Shown piece after piece: positions 35,065-45,943 of a stretch of 64,000 nt of DNA. A model generated the notes under the pieces. That model had not been told where the DNA came from. It did not search any database and worked only from the letters and a program-made list of their open reading frames with translations. Position numbers and translations under genes: made by a program. The DNA lies in NCBI GenBank assembly GCA_933207985.1, contig OW240914.1, forward strand, positions 133,582,490-133,646,489. The letters are read 5' to 3'. The stretch is from Pelobates cultripes. Lineage: Eukaryota; Chordata; Amphibia; Anura; Pelobatidae. Each line of letters opens with the position of its first letter. Position 1 is the stretch's first letter.

Positions 35065-36518
35065 CAGGCTAACAGGGTATCTGACCTCCTGCCGGTCAGT
35101 GCCCTGGTTAGTCCAGCAGCCCACCCACAAAACAGAAACAGCAGTACAGCCCACCCACAATAAATGGTTACTACACCTGGGTAGAGGCGAACTTTGTCCA
35201 TGTCCAGTTGCCTCACCCTGGCTGTGTGGGTGACTGGTAAGCTGACTTGGTGGGTTGCTGAGTGGACAGAGACCAGCGGTACTCTGCCCTGGTGCCAGCA
35301 CTACCACGGGAGTAGTCTGGTTGGAGCCTGGTGGCTGGAGGGGGAGACCGACTGTCTCCCCTTTAGATACACAGTTCTGCTGCCGGAGGGGGAGACCGAC
35401 TGTCTCCCCTTTGGCTAAACAGCCCTGTCGCTGGGGGCAGGACCGACCGTCCCTACCCTCTGTGCTGTAAATGTAGAGACCACTTCCCATCTGCACAGTT
35501 GTGGGGCTTACTGTCCCAACTTGGTACATTAAGCTGCCGCTGGGGAGATGGGGTAACAAGCTCCTCTCCCATATATACTTCAAGCCGCAGGGAAGGGAGA
35601 CCGATTGTCTCTGCTCCCAATACAGAGTCCTGCTGCTGGGGAAAGGAGACTGGGCTTTCTATTCCCTGTAGGACACTGTGCCGCTGGGGAATGGAGACTG
35701 GGCTCCCAATTCCCTGCTGTATCTCCTGCTGGGGAATGGAGACCGGGCTCCCAATTCCCTGTAATTCACACTGCCGCTGGGGATCTGAGACGACTGCCCA
35801 GCATCCCTGTAGCTCACCCTGCCACTGGGGGGGAGGACGCTGCTCTCCTCTCCCTGAAAGGTACACTGCCGCTGGGGGACAGGACCAACTGTCTCTGTCC
35901 CCTGTAACTCAGCCTGCCGCTGGGGAATGGAGACTGGGCACCCAATTCCCTGCTTTATCTCCCGTTGGGGAATGGAGACCGGGCTCCCAATTCCCTGTAA
36001 TTCACACTGCCGCTGGGGATCTGAGCCGACTGCCCAGCATCCCTGTAGCTCACCCTGCCACTGGGGAGGGAGGACGCTGCTCTCCTCTCCCTGCAAGGTA
36101 CACTGCCGCTGGGGGACAGGACCAACTGTCTCTGTCCCCTGTAACTCAGCCTGCCGCTGGGGAATGTAGACTGAGCTCCCAATTCCCTGCATATCACACT
36201 GTCGCTGGGGAATGGAGACTGGGCTCCCAATTCCCTGCAGATCACACTGCCGCTGGGGAATGGAGACTGAGCTCCCAATTCCCTGCAGTACCTGCCGCTG
36301 TAGTTCCCTTTCCAACGTGCCATCTGACCTTCTCTTTCTGCCCGGTGTTGCAGATTCTTGAACACTCGGTCCCTCATGGACTGTACGTATTTCTCAGCTG
36401 GATTGGGTGCGAAGAACTTCAGCCGCAATTCCATCATATTGTCAAACTCTCTCCTTGAGTAGCTGTACTCCACTGCTGGTTCCATCCTGGTGCTGTCAGG
36501 GTTGCTGTACTGAGACAT
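35065..36518 (-). pseudogene. Gag-like protein with 16-residue repeats (frameshifted)
   Basis: Frame 36518-35955 starts MSQYSNPDSTRMEPAVEYSY about 90 bases after the 5' LTR and gives a charged, probably helical segment (KYVQSMRDRVFKNLQHRAER). A frameshift near 36318 leads into frame 36315-35659, where 16-residue units of the type QGIGSPVSIPQRQCDL repeat. Some units vary to QGTETVGPVPQRQCTL or QGCWAVGSDPQRQCEL. The pattern continues in frames 35866-35453 and 35583-35047 up to the polypurine tract. Position after the LTR and the helical N-terminus suggest a Gag-like role; this is inference, as no zinc knuckle or capsid motif is seen. The related element at 51-54 kb has the same PQRQ units. Several frameshifts, so inactive. 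Confidence 0.65.
35640..36300. repeat. 48-bp coding tandem repeats
   Basis: Imperfect units with CTGCCGCTGGGGAATGGAGA and CTCCCAATTCCCTG recur about every 48 bases, sixteen codons each. They cause open frames on both strands; the minus frame is supported by the related element. Confidence 0.85.
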
Positions 36519-36589
36519 GCGTTGCCCTTAACTTGTAAATCCAAAGAAATGGTGTCTCCTGTAGCAGTCCTTCTGGCTGTGGGAACGAT

Positions 36590-36608
36590 CCCGCCGCTTG
36601 CCACCAAA
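36590..36608 (-). other. Candidate primer-binding site
   Basis: On the minus strand TTTGGTGGCAAGCGGCGGG follows the 5' LTR end directly. The TGG start fits binding of a tRNA 3' end; which tRNA cannot be told by eye. Confidence 0.5.
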
Positions 36609-37484
36609 TATTACGGCACCCCCAGGCATAAAAGGGTTAAACCGCCGTTTAGTAGATCTTCCCCTTCCAGAGACACAGGCAGCTACTGTAGACACCAATC
36701 CACCGAACCGGGGAAGCATTTGAATGCTCTCAAGCATACGAATGCTGTAAACAGCTGAATAGGAAAAACCATACAAATAGGTTTACACTCCTAGCAGTCG
36801 AACTGGAACAGCATTCAGTAAATCCCCCCAAAGACGAGACAAGGCTCCGTGTTGAGGGTCAAGCAGTGGTCTGTTTAATGAGGGCTACCTGCCCAGTATT
36901 TATGCAGGTCTCCCACCTGGTGGACACTCCCCTAGGGGACCAAATGGGAGACTGTGACAAGGGACAGACAAGTAGCCAAATAGGACAAATAGTCACATTG
37001 TATTCCTACAATGCATCCTAACTTCCCTCCCTCTGTCCTGGAGATAATTGGGAAGTAATCCAATTATCTCCCAGGACAGAGGCAAAACTCCATTAACCAC
37101 ATGGCGGTAAAAGACAGTAAAAGACATAAAAAATGTATAAAGTTACAACTGTTGCACAAAACATATACATTCTACCTATCCCCAGATAGCTTAGATCTGA
37201 GTGCACAAAAGTACCGAATAGCGCTCAGATCCTATGCACACAGTCCAATCGCCGTGGAGTTAAAGTGTTCACAAAGTCTATTCTCCATACAAATAGACTC
37301 CACGGGATGGCTATCTGGGGTAATGCTGTTCATACAGTTTAAACTACCGAATGAACAGGCATCCGGTTAAATAAGCCTTTTCTGCAGGGGAAAAGAAGGC
37401 TTTTAACATGGGGCCATAGTCCAAAGGCAACAGGCGAGCAACCAGGCTTCTCCAATGAAATATGGCGAGATTGGTCTCGTCACA
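36609..37484 (-). repeat. 5' LTR with possible TATA box and poly(A) signal
   Basis: 876 bp. On the minus strand a CATAAATA motif (about 36896-36904) is followed by ATTAAA (about 36873-36879). The order promoter then poly(A) signal fits a U3-R layout. The inner end reads ...TAATA instead of the TACA of the other LTR, so it has diverged at the terminal dinucleotide. Confidence 0.85.
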
Positions 37485-37704
37485 ATAATGTTTGGTAAGA
37501 TAGAATTCAGTAAGTCTCCATAATTTTTTTTGCAAATACCGTATATACTAGAGTATAAGACGAGTTTTTCAGCACATTTTTTGTGCTGAAAAACCCCCAC
37601 TCGTCTTATACTCGAGTCAGTGTCTGTATTATGGCAACTTACATTGCCATAATACAGACCAGGACCACCGGGCTCATTACAAGCCCTGCGGTCCTGTTGG
37701 AGGC

Positions 37705-37970
37705 TGGCAGAGAGCTGTAACTTACCTTTCCTGCAGCTCCTGTCAGTTCCCTTCTCTCTCCTCCGGTCCGGTCAGCTCCCCTGTCAGCTCCCACTGTAAG
37801 TCTTGCGAGAGCCGCGGGGTCAGAGCGTTGCCATGGGTTACCATGGCAACGCTCCGCGCGGGAGTCAGATCGCGAGACTTACAGGGGAGCTGACAGGGGA
37901 GCTGACCCGACCGGAGGAGATAGAAGGGAGCTGATAGGAGCTGCAGGAAAGGTAAGTTACAGCTCTCTGC
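37705..37970. repeat. Large palindrome inside the CGTATA-ended element
   Basis: Arms of about 130 bases, both with GAGAGCTGTAACTTACC or its complement, CTGCAGGAAAGG, AGCTCCCCTGTCAGCTCC and GCGTTGCCATGG. The centre is the self-complementary CCATGGGTTACCATGG near 37838. Confidence 0.9.
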
Positions 37971-38204
37971 CAGACCCCTCCTACACAGCCCATCCACTGG
38001 ACCACCAGGGAATGAGAGCCCCCCTCCCTGGCCATGTATCAAGCAGTGAGGGGGGATGAAAAAATCTAAATAAATAAAAATGTAAATAATAATAAAATAA
38101 AAATAAAATATAAATAATATAAAAAAATAATAATATTAAAATAATAATTAAAAAAAATTAATAAAAATGCCCACCCCCCCACCAAGGCTCTGCATCACAC
38201 ACAC

Positions 38205-38538
38205 AAACACACTCTGCATCACACACACACACTGCATTCATTCACACACTGCACTCATACACACACACCGCATCCACACACACACACACACTACATTCAT
38301 ACACACACACACACACACACACACACTGCGCTTATACACACACACACACATCGCATTCATACAAACACACTGCATTATATACACACTGCATTCATACACA
38401 CACACACTGCATTCATACACACACACTTCATTCATACACACACACTGCATTCATACACACACACTGCACTCATACACACACACACTGCACTCATACACAC
38501 ACACAAACACACACCACATTCATGCAAACACACTGCAT

Positions 38539-38577
<39 letters not shown>

Positions 38578-38600
38578 TTCACTATATACACACAATGTAA
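38205..38600. repeat. CA minisatellite with TGCATTCATAC spacers
   Basis: About fifteen imperfect units of ACACACACACTGCATTCATAC. Same unit type as at 13080-13290 and 30545-30860. Confidence 0.9.
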
Positions 38601-38744
38601 ATAAATATTCAATTAAAATTTTATTTAGAAATTTACCAGTAGCTGCTGCATTTCCCACCCTAGTCTTATACTCGAGTCAATAATTTTTCCCAGTTTTTTG
38701 GGGTAAAATTAGGGGTCTCGACTTATACTCGAGTATATACGGTA

Positions 38745-39274
38745 AGTAAAAGTCTGTTGACACCCAAGGCCTTAACAATTTAAAATGTTTAATAGTGTCT
38801 CCTTGATGAGCTAGGGACATTTTTGCTATTTTTCCATCATATATATGCATCTATGGATGATTAAAGGATTATTTCACAGAGGTATTGGTTAATATAATTT
38901 AGAAAATTGTATTTGGAGATCTTTTAAACTTCCCAGTATATAATTGACTCCCTCATCTTTAATTAGGAGTTTGTTTTCATCTATAAGCTAAGCACTAATG
39001 TCAGTAATCCGTTTTTTAGTTATCGTTTTATTGTAATTGGTTATATCTTGTGAAACCAGGCATTATTCTAACAAATATATTTATAAATAACAGTAAGTGG
39101 AGCCTGTGTAAACCCACTCCACATGCATGCAACAAATACATGCACATATATACATAGAGACACTTTCAGCTGATCACAGACAGAAATTGGGAATTTGACA
39201 GTAAATAAAAAGCATTTGTCCTATGTCTGTGAGGTTGGAAATTTCTTTATTTGCTTTTCAAAATCCAACATTAT
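38745..39274. other. No gene; possibly more old LINE
   Basis: A minus-strand piece near 38990-38910 reads DENKLLIKDEGVNYILGSLK, which recalls the linker of L1-like ORF2 proteins, but the similarity is too weak to call. Confidence 0.3.
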
Positions 39275-39354
39275 TTAACCCCTTAAGGACCAAACTTCTG
39301 GAATAAAAGGGAATCATGACATGTCACACATTTCATGTGTCCTTAAGGGGTTCA
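39275..39354. mobile_element. Short TTAA-type miniature element
   Basis: TTAACCCCTTAAGGACCAAA at the left and GTGTCCTTAAGGGGTTCA at the right, with an internal ATGACATGTCA palindrome. Its ends match those of the 2.1-kb TTAA family. The right TTAA has changed to TTCA. Confidence 0.8.
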
Positions 39355-40149
39355 ATAATGATTCGACATACATAAAGCATTGTAGTGTTATATGTCTCGA
39401 TCTTGTCACAATTGTGACAGTTTATAAAAGTGCCAATTCAAAAAAGGCACTTTTATAATTGGGGGCAGAAACACTTCCCTGACTGTCAAATAGAAAGCCA
39501 GGGTGATTTTATTTTACTTCCATTCGCTCCATGTTCTACAGCTCATTAAAAAGCACTGGAAAGCCACGGGTGAGTTCCCATGCACACGTCTCAATTATAT
39601 AAATATCTTAATGAGATGTATTTCCTGCGACAGACTGAAAGTGTGTGCTGGTGAAAAAGGGAGGACTAGCAAAGCCTGCAGACAAGAGATCTGCAGCATT
39701 TGCATGCTGTTTTTAGATATATTTCCAGTCCAAAAAAAAGCAAAAATAAATACATGCATGTTTTCAGTGGGGTTTTATATCAATAATAATTTGTTTACAT
39801 CTCTGTATCAATGTACTGTGGAGCTTGTACAACAGTCAATGCTGTTAAAACTGTTAAAAAATAGCCCATGCAAGAGTGAGAATTCAAAGTGCTTTTCAAC
39901 TTTAAGGCCAGAGTAGACAATGAGAGGATTTATCCAGTTTGGCTATTTTGACATTACATTTTAAATTCACTCACTTTAGTCAGTAAACCTGATAGTCTGA
40001 ATATGCATGTCTAAGGTGCAAAATTAGGGCTATTCACTGCCGTGTGATTTTCAAATTGTAGTCTAATACAGCTGAACTAAAAATATTTATGAATGTCTCC
40101 AATTTCACTTTTGTGGACTAAAATATAAAATGTACGTTATTAAAAAAAT
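39355..40149. other. No feature recognised
   Basis: AT-rich. A short hairpin (TATAAAAGTGCC...GGCACTTTTATA) lies at about 39423-39457. A frame of 137 codons at 39503-39916 shows no family resemblance or codon bias and is not called. Confidence 0.4.
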
Positions 40150-40390
40150 TTATTACTGGTATTTAAAAAGCACCAACATATTCCGCAGCGCTGTACAATT
40201 AGTGGAGAACGTACAATATACACAGACAAAAACAAGAGGTAGAGAGAGCCCTGCCCATAAGCTGATATCTAGCCATTGAGGCTCTTTCATATAAAGTGAT
40301 ATGCAAGATAGCCAGTGAGCTTACAATCTAAAGGATACAATGCGGATTTGAGACAAGAGGTAGCAGGGGAGGGGGAGTGTAGAGTAACCA
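40150..40390. repeat. Dispersed repeat with CAGCGCTGTACAAT motif
   Basis: TATTCCGCAGCGCTGTACAAT followed by a complex, moderately GC-rich stretch ending near GAGACAAGAGGTAGCAGGG. I recognise this motif as common in frog genomic DNA; the class is not decided. Confidence 0.5.
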
Positions 40391-40878
40391 TGTGTTATAT
40401 ACAATTGAAAAGTTTAGCAAGTAAATTCTATCACCCAAAATATTAATAACTGTGTACATGAAATATTGGCCAGAAACATTAAATGACAATTATACAAACT
40501 GCATGCACATAAAATTACAGTGGCAAACTACAGATATAAATGGTAACAATTCTATAGTAACACATGATAATATGGTAGCAATCCAAGAATAAATGAGGTG
40601 GAGTCAACTTCAGTCAATACCCAAGGGTTGTTGGATTTGCTGCAGGATGTTAAATGCAGAGCTCCACTGAGTATGAGTGTAATATGAGGTCTGAAGGTTG
40701 TTGGATTTGCTGCAGGATGCACTTTTAAGAAAAATGATAAAGGACGCTGACTCAAGGGTCACTAATTTGACCCATGAGTCAGTGTTTAGGATGCCCTAAA
40801 CTATTCTTCCCAAACGGGGAATAACCCACAATGTACAATATATGAAAAAAGACAGAAAAGAAGGTCCTAAACGGAAGA
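40391..40878. other. No gene; one short duplication
   Basis: GGTTGTTGGATTTGCTGCAG occurs at about 40626 and again at about 40686. Otherwise nothing is recognised. Confidence 0.4.
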
Positions 40879-40974
40879 ATTATTAGCTCGACGCGCGTTT
40901 CGGCGTTCTAAAACGCCTTTACTGCTCCTGACGACGGCGTTTTAGAACGCCGAAACGCGAGTCGTGCTAATAAT
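40879..40974. repeat. Near-perfect GC-rich hairpin
   Basis: Arms of 39 bases (40879-40917 and 40936-40974) with two mismatches, both containing GCGTTTCGGCGTTCTAAAAC or its complement, around an 18-base loop. Probably the core of a dispersed repeat. Confidence 0.9.
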
Positions 40975-41989
40975 TATTTTCTTTTTTTGTTTTGTTCACT
41001 TGGTAGCACAGATTTATGGATTATTTAATTTAAGTTTAATTCGTTTTGTCTAGCTATCTGGATAGGAAGGGAGAGGGTTACAGGTAGGCACTTGTGTTTG
41101 ATCACAGTGCCGAGGTACATAGTAATAGAAACTTTTCTCATTAGTGGTTTTTATTTGGGCTGGGGATTTTGGGAGTCCTTCTTTTCTCTTTTAGGAGGTA
41201 TATAGATATATCCCCTTATCTTCCTCTATCCACCTGTTCTTTCTATTCTTAAGCTCTGTTGTAATGTAACCTAGGTCTGCATAGTTATTTGGTATAGCCT
41301 GGGCATTTCTGAGCTGGATAGTAGTTTGGGTCTGGATGTGCTTTGACACACCATTCCCTCCACCCTGGTCTTCCCATTTTTTCCTGTCCTTTTACTGTTT
41401 TTATCATTAGGACTATTAAAGGTAGGGACTCCTTCCCATTAACTCATCTTCCGTTTAGGACCTTATGGTTCTATTCTTTTCTTTCTTTTTTCATAGGATG
41501 CACTTTTAACTTACAAAATTCAATATTTAATGAATATCCCTGTTTCTATTTAGCAAACTAAATGCTGAAAAATCCTGTGTGTGCATTGCATTTTCTATTA
41601 CAGTTTAATATATATCAATTCTGTGGATTGTGCTCATTAATTTGTTCTCCAATGATAACTGATGGCGGGCAATGGTTGGCATGCAAGTTACAGTGATCTA
41701 TCCATCCCATATGTGTTATTTAAATGTAAGTATATAGTTCAGCCTCTTATCGTGGGAAGGATTTGGTTCACATTGGTAATTAGAATAATAAATGATAGTG
41801 AATTAGATGGTTCATTTTTCAATGACCCTGTAAAGACCAGGACTATTTTGCACCTTTTGTACAATCTTAACATTTTTGTTATGCAGTTTGTCTTCAACTC
41901 AAATTCCTCCCTTGTCTAGAGCACCCAAAAAAATTATATATTGAAGTGGAAATCAACTCAACCGATTGATTACTCTTTGTGTATCTGCC
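40975..41989. other. No feature recognised
   Basis: Mixed sequence with T-rich tracts. Frames of 60-85 codons show no recognisable motif. Confidence 0.4.
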
Positions 41990-42330
41990 CCTGACCAAAT
42001 TAATGAAACAATGCGTGCACGCTCCCTGAAGTAATTCACACCAGACACAAGTTTCAGGTAGTTGAATAACTTGAGGAATGTTTATTCAGAGGGGACGGCA
42101 AGTCCCTTTTAAAGTAAAATTACATCACAAGCATTGTCAGAGATAACATGGAATAATACGGTATCAATTGGTTAGGTGTTAAGTAGTTATCTTAGTGCTC
42201 TGCCTACTAGAGGTGATGTCACTGAGACCATGAGGGTCTCCCCCAGATATCAGCGCCATCTTGTTACACGAGGTAGTTAGTCGAGGTTATAAGGAGGGAG
42301 GGGTTAGAAACTTCTAGCAGCCATTTTGTG
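41990..42330 (-). repeat. Possible solo LTR
   Basis: On the minus strand an AATAAA (42086-42081) follows a GACTTGCCGTCCCCTCTG block and precedes GACACAAGTTTC-complementary sequence, like an R-U5 region. No target duplication, primer site or coding region was found, so this is tentative. Confidence 0.35.
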
Positions 42331-44252
42331 TAAATATGCGTGAATAGCTTATCTACTGATTTCAGTGCAATGGGTAAATAGACATTTTACTAACTACAAG
42401 GTTATATGTGTATATATTCATATTTTATTTCCACAACAATATATTATATATTCAAAGGATAAAGAGAGGATATTTATCTACAGATAACCTGTAATTTTGT
42501 AGTTAAAAAACCCCATAAATATTCATAGTAGTGTCTAAGACTATTTACACAGTTTATACAGTAAATTAGTATGTCCTGTTTGTGTTCGTAATGTATACTG
42601 CCCAATGGTCTCAAATCGTGTGCATAGCACTATTATAAATTCAAGTCCCATATTTGTAGGTTATTTTTCTCACATCTGTGATATTCAAAAATAAGTGAAG
42701 CAGAAAAGAATAGGTATTTTCTGAACCCCGAACGTGTATGAAAGCCTATCCTCATATACAATATCTGTCTACTCCATTTACTGTCTCTCCTTCTTAATCA
42801 TATATCCAGAGAGTTACAAACACGTTACGTAAGAGAAAAACTCATTGTCAAAATGTATAAAGCCTAGACTGAGACAAAATTGTGCAACTCCTTGTATGTA
42901 ACCATGCAATGTAAACTGAATGCATATATGGTGTACAGTTAAATGAAGTGACGACAATCCAAAAATAAAGAATTTAAAAAATAATAATAGGTATTTGCAA
43001 GTGCTTTGCAGATGGAAAAAATTGAAAAATCACTCAGAGGCATAGGTAGATAGCTGCAGCTAAGAGCAAACATCCAGTGCAAACGATAACTAGTATCTCC
43101 TCTGAAACCATGCTGGCTATCTCATAAAACCCTCCTTGAAAATTGGCAGGAATAACAATGTCCCACATACAGAAATTCCTTGCAATCACCACATAATAAT
43201 TCCCAAACATCACTATGCCCAGTCTTACCGAGTTATTTACTAAAAAAGTAAGAATTCAAGATGAATATAAGGGAATTTCAAATTTAAGGTCAAAGTAGCC
43301 AAATTGCAAACGAGATTTCACATTTCTAGGAACAAACTAAAGCTCTGTTTGTATAGCCTTACTGGTACAATCTTTGTTTGTAATTCAAAGCTTTATTGGG
43401 TCACAAATGCAAACATGACTCATGTCAACATGTTTTGTACTACGAATAAGACGCGCAGGTCTCAGCACTAGATAATTGCAACGCAGCCACCGCAGGGCTC
43501 AGGAAGTAAGATGCAGTATAATTCAGACATTGTCACATAGCTGAGCAGTAGTGAATGGAAAGAAAACTTCAAATGTTTCATGGAAGGAGGAGGTATATGG
43601 TACCTCGGAAGATGGTACTACAGGTAAGAGGAGAAAAGTAAGCTAGAAGAAGGGTAGAGAGGTATACATCAGGTCACATTGCAGAAGTACCATACTGTTG
43701 CTAGTATCGTTATGAGGGCTATTGTTGTATATCTTCATAAAAATGTGACCTGTAAATTTCAAGTTATGACCATGCAATATAATTCCCTTATTTTTGGAGC
43801 CTGCATGTTCTATTGCTTTTTTGTTTAGTCTTTATATTTTTGTATCCCCAATAAACAAATTTCGATTGGAATACCATTTGAATGACATTACCATTGAATG
43901 TGACATTAATTCTGTATATTGAGGACAGACATTTAGATAATTTGTGGCTTCTTGGTAGAACTTACAGGATTGTTCACTAAGGGGCATTCAAAGTGGACTT
44001 CAATTCCAAGGCCATAGCAGCCTCCAGTTCAGCCTCCCTGACCCTAAACATGAACCTCAAACACAGCTGTTCAATGAGCAGGATAAACACTAAGGGACAT
44101 GTAGGAAATTGCAATATTTAGAATGGACACGCAGGTCCGAACAGGGAAAATAATACGGTCATAGTATACAAAACAATCAACTGTAGAAGTTTCCATAATC
44201 CCAGGTGCCAGGCCACCTTCCACCCTCCATTCTCAGATGGCTGCCGGTTTCA
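42331..44252. other. No feature recognised
   Basis: AT-rich without clear repeats or frames. Nothing supported. Confidence 0.4.
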
Positions 44253-44335
44253 GAGAGAACTAGTTGACAAATCGCAGGAACCAGGACAAAATTCCTAGTT
44301 GCCATGGCTCCTGCGATTTGTCAACCGGTTCTCTC
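44253..44335. repeat. Hairpin at the broken end of the DIRS-like element
   Basis: Arms of 27 bases (44253-44279 and 44309-44335), GAGAGAAC..GTTGACAAATCG, with two mismatches. The reverse transcriptase similarity stops at 44340, next to the right arm. Confidence 0.8.
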
Positions 44336-44339
44336 CCGG

Positions 44340-44663
44340 TCAGAGGAGATCCCGTAGGAGATGGATGCCCTCCATCTTGAAGTGGTGATAGACAATGATG
44401 GCGTTAAGGTTCCACAAGTTGATCACTGGGTGGAATTTTCCGGACTTTTTCCTCAATAGAAAAATCGAGCTGAAATAACCTTGTGTGTCCGGAGCCCATT
44501 GGACTGCGCCCTTGTCGAACAGCACCCAAATCTTCGCATCTACCGGGGATTGTTGCTCCTTTGAGGAAATGGGGGCCCTTGGAGGACCAACCTGAGTCAA
44601 AGGGGAATGAAAATCTATGACATATCCCTGAACGGTCTGAAGGACCAATGCATCTGAGGACAC
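44340..44663 (-). pseudogene. DIRS1-like reverse transcriptase, N-terminal fragment
   Basis: The frame ends with FLLRKKSGKFHPVINLWNLN and YHHFKMEGIHLLRDLL. In DIRS1 reverse transcriptases the same entry region reads like RPVINLKxLN and F-KMEG. The palm motifs that should follow are missing because the element stops here. Confidence 0.85.
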
Positions 44664-45277
44664 CTCCCGTCACTTGTCCCTGCAGTGATACAACCTGCCC
44701 GCATGCAACAGGGGAAAAGGACAGGAATCTTGCGCGTCCTCTGGCATGATTTCCTCAACCTCTATCCGACCTCTGGTAATAGAAAGGCTGCGATTGGTAG
44801 GAGGGAAAGAAGGATGGTCCATGGGATCTTTGGCGGCCCGAAGACCAGAACCGGCTGGAGACACGACCCCACTGTCGTCCAGCCCTGCCAAAAACTCTTG
44901 AAGTTTAATAGAGGTCAGGGCCTTGTCCGGGGAAGTGAACAGGTTCACGTGCTTATGCAGTTCCTTGATGAACGGCTCCCCAAACAGAAGACCCTTAGCT
45001 AGGGGACCCAATTCCTTTGAGCCCAGTTCTGATAATTTGTTGTCCATCCGTAAAAGCATTGCCTTCCTATGTTCCGTGGAGAGAGCCATGTTAGTGTTGC
45101 CCAGCACGCAAATAGAGCTCAAAGCCCAGTCCCGCATGGTGGCTGGGTCCAGGGCCGCTCCCACCGAATAGGCCTCATCCGCCAGCATCAGCATCCTGCA
45201 CAGGTGGCCCAGTATATCCAGCAATTTCTCCTGTGCCTGGCAGAGGCTGCACTCAACCCCTTTCTTGGGGTCCCGGC

Positions 45278-45943
45278 CAGTGGTGTATCCTGGTTTTGTG
45301 CTGCCCTAGGCAGGACAAAACTCAGGTGCCCCCTCGCCCCGCGCCACACCCACCCAACACTTCCCCCCCGCCCCACCTTCTAAATACACACACACACACA
45401 CACAGTCAGACAGACAGACACACACAGTCAGACACACACACACAGTCAGACACACACACACACAGTCAGGCACACACACACACACAGTCAGACACACACA
45501 CACAGTCAGACACACACACACACATAGTCAGACACACACTCACATTAACACTTCTTTTCCCCCGCCCCCAGCCTCCTTACCTTTGGGAATGCTGGGGGGA
45601 GGGGGGGCCTCTTTCTCCTGGGTGGTCCAGTGGCTGCGGAGCGGACTGGCGGCTGGCGAGGGAGCTCTTCCCCTGTGCGGTCCGTAGACTGAGGCTGGGA
45701 GCCGGGTCGATGACGTCATATTCCGGCTCCCATCCTCACTCTGCGGCGCGCGAGGGAGCTGAGCAGACAGCTCAGGGGAAGTGCTCCCTCGCCAGCCGCC
45801 CACCCAGCGCCCAGCATGTCTGTTAGCCACAAGGCTAACTAGGCATTTGCCCTGGGCATTTTGAGGCGGCTTTTTTTGCCGCCCCCTGGAAAATGCCTCC
45901 CAAGGCAAATGCCTTGTTTGCCCCAGCGGCTAATATGTCCCTG
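45278..45943. mobile_element. hAT-type element inserted in DIRS1-like Gag
   Basis: Ends CAGTGGTGTATCCTGG and, in reverse complement, CAGGGACATATTAGCC. Flanks GTCCCGGC (45270-45277) and GTCCCGGC (45944-45951) are identical. 666 bp with no transposase, a CA microsatellite at 45385-45540 and a GC-rich middle. The 8-bp duplication and CAG ends fit hAT. Confidence 0.9.
45385..45540. repeat. CA microsatellite (ACACACAGTCAG units)
   Basis: Imperfect units of ACACACACACAGTCAGAC inside the hAT element. Confidence 0.9.

Larger units (their letters stand above)
34147..37484 (-). mobile_element. Complete non-autonomous LTR retrotransposon
   Basis: Two direct repeats of about 0.9 kb begin TGTGACGAGACCAATCTCGCC on the minus strand; the downstream one ends CTACA. 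The whole is flanked by a perfect 5-bp duplication, ATAAT (34142-34146 and 37485-37489). A purine tract (AAAAGGGGAGAGA) precedes the 3' LTR and a candidate primer site follows the 5' LTR. The 1.56-kb interior encodes only a Gag-like, repeat-rich protein. No protease, reverse transcriptase, RNase H or integrase motif was found, so it depends on a partner element. The family is shared with 50849-55117. Confidence 0.9.
37539..38742 (+). mobile_element. CGTATA-ended DNA element, longer copy
   Basis: Ends CCGTATATACTAGAGTATAA and CTTATACTCGAGTATATACGG; TA at 37537-37538 and 38743-38744. Internal order: TTTTTCAGCACATTTTTTGT hairpin, a CTGTATTATGGCAACTTAC inverted pair, a large palindrome (37705-37970), an AT-rich stretch, and a CA/TGCATTCATAC minisatellite. 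Homologous to 30416-31263. No coding capacity. Confidence 0.8.

Noticed and set aside
35640..36300. CRISPR-like regular repeats
   Set aside because: Units are imperfect, contiguous, coding in multiples of three, and lie in a vertebrate LTR element. There are no unique spacers.
35499..36458. 319-codon frame on the plus strand
   Set aside because: It is the complement of the 48-bp repeats of the LTR element. The minus frame is supported by position after the LTR and by the related PQRQ units at 50.8-51.2 kb.
38167..38604. 145-codon histidine/threonine-rich frame
   Set aside because: CA minisatellite translation.
39503..39916. 137-codon frame starting MILFYFHSLHVLQL
   Set aside because: No codon bias, no motif and AT-rich composition. 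A chance frame cannot be excluded and nothing supports a gene.
45233..45826. 197-codon plus-strand frame
   Set aside because: It spans the hAT element and its CA array and has no homology-like content.
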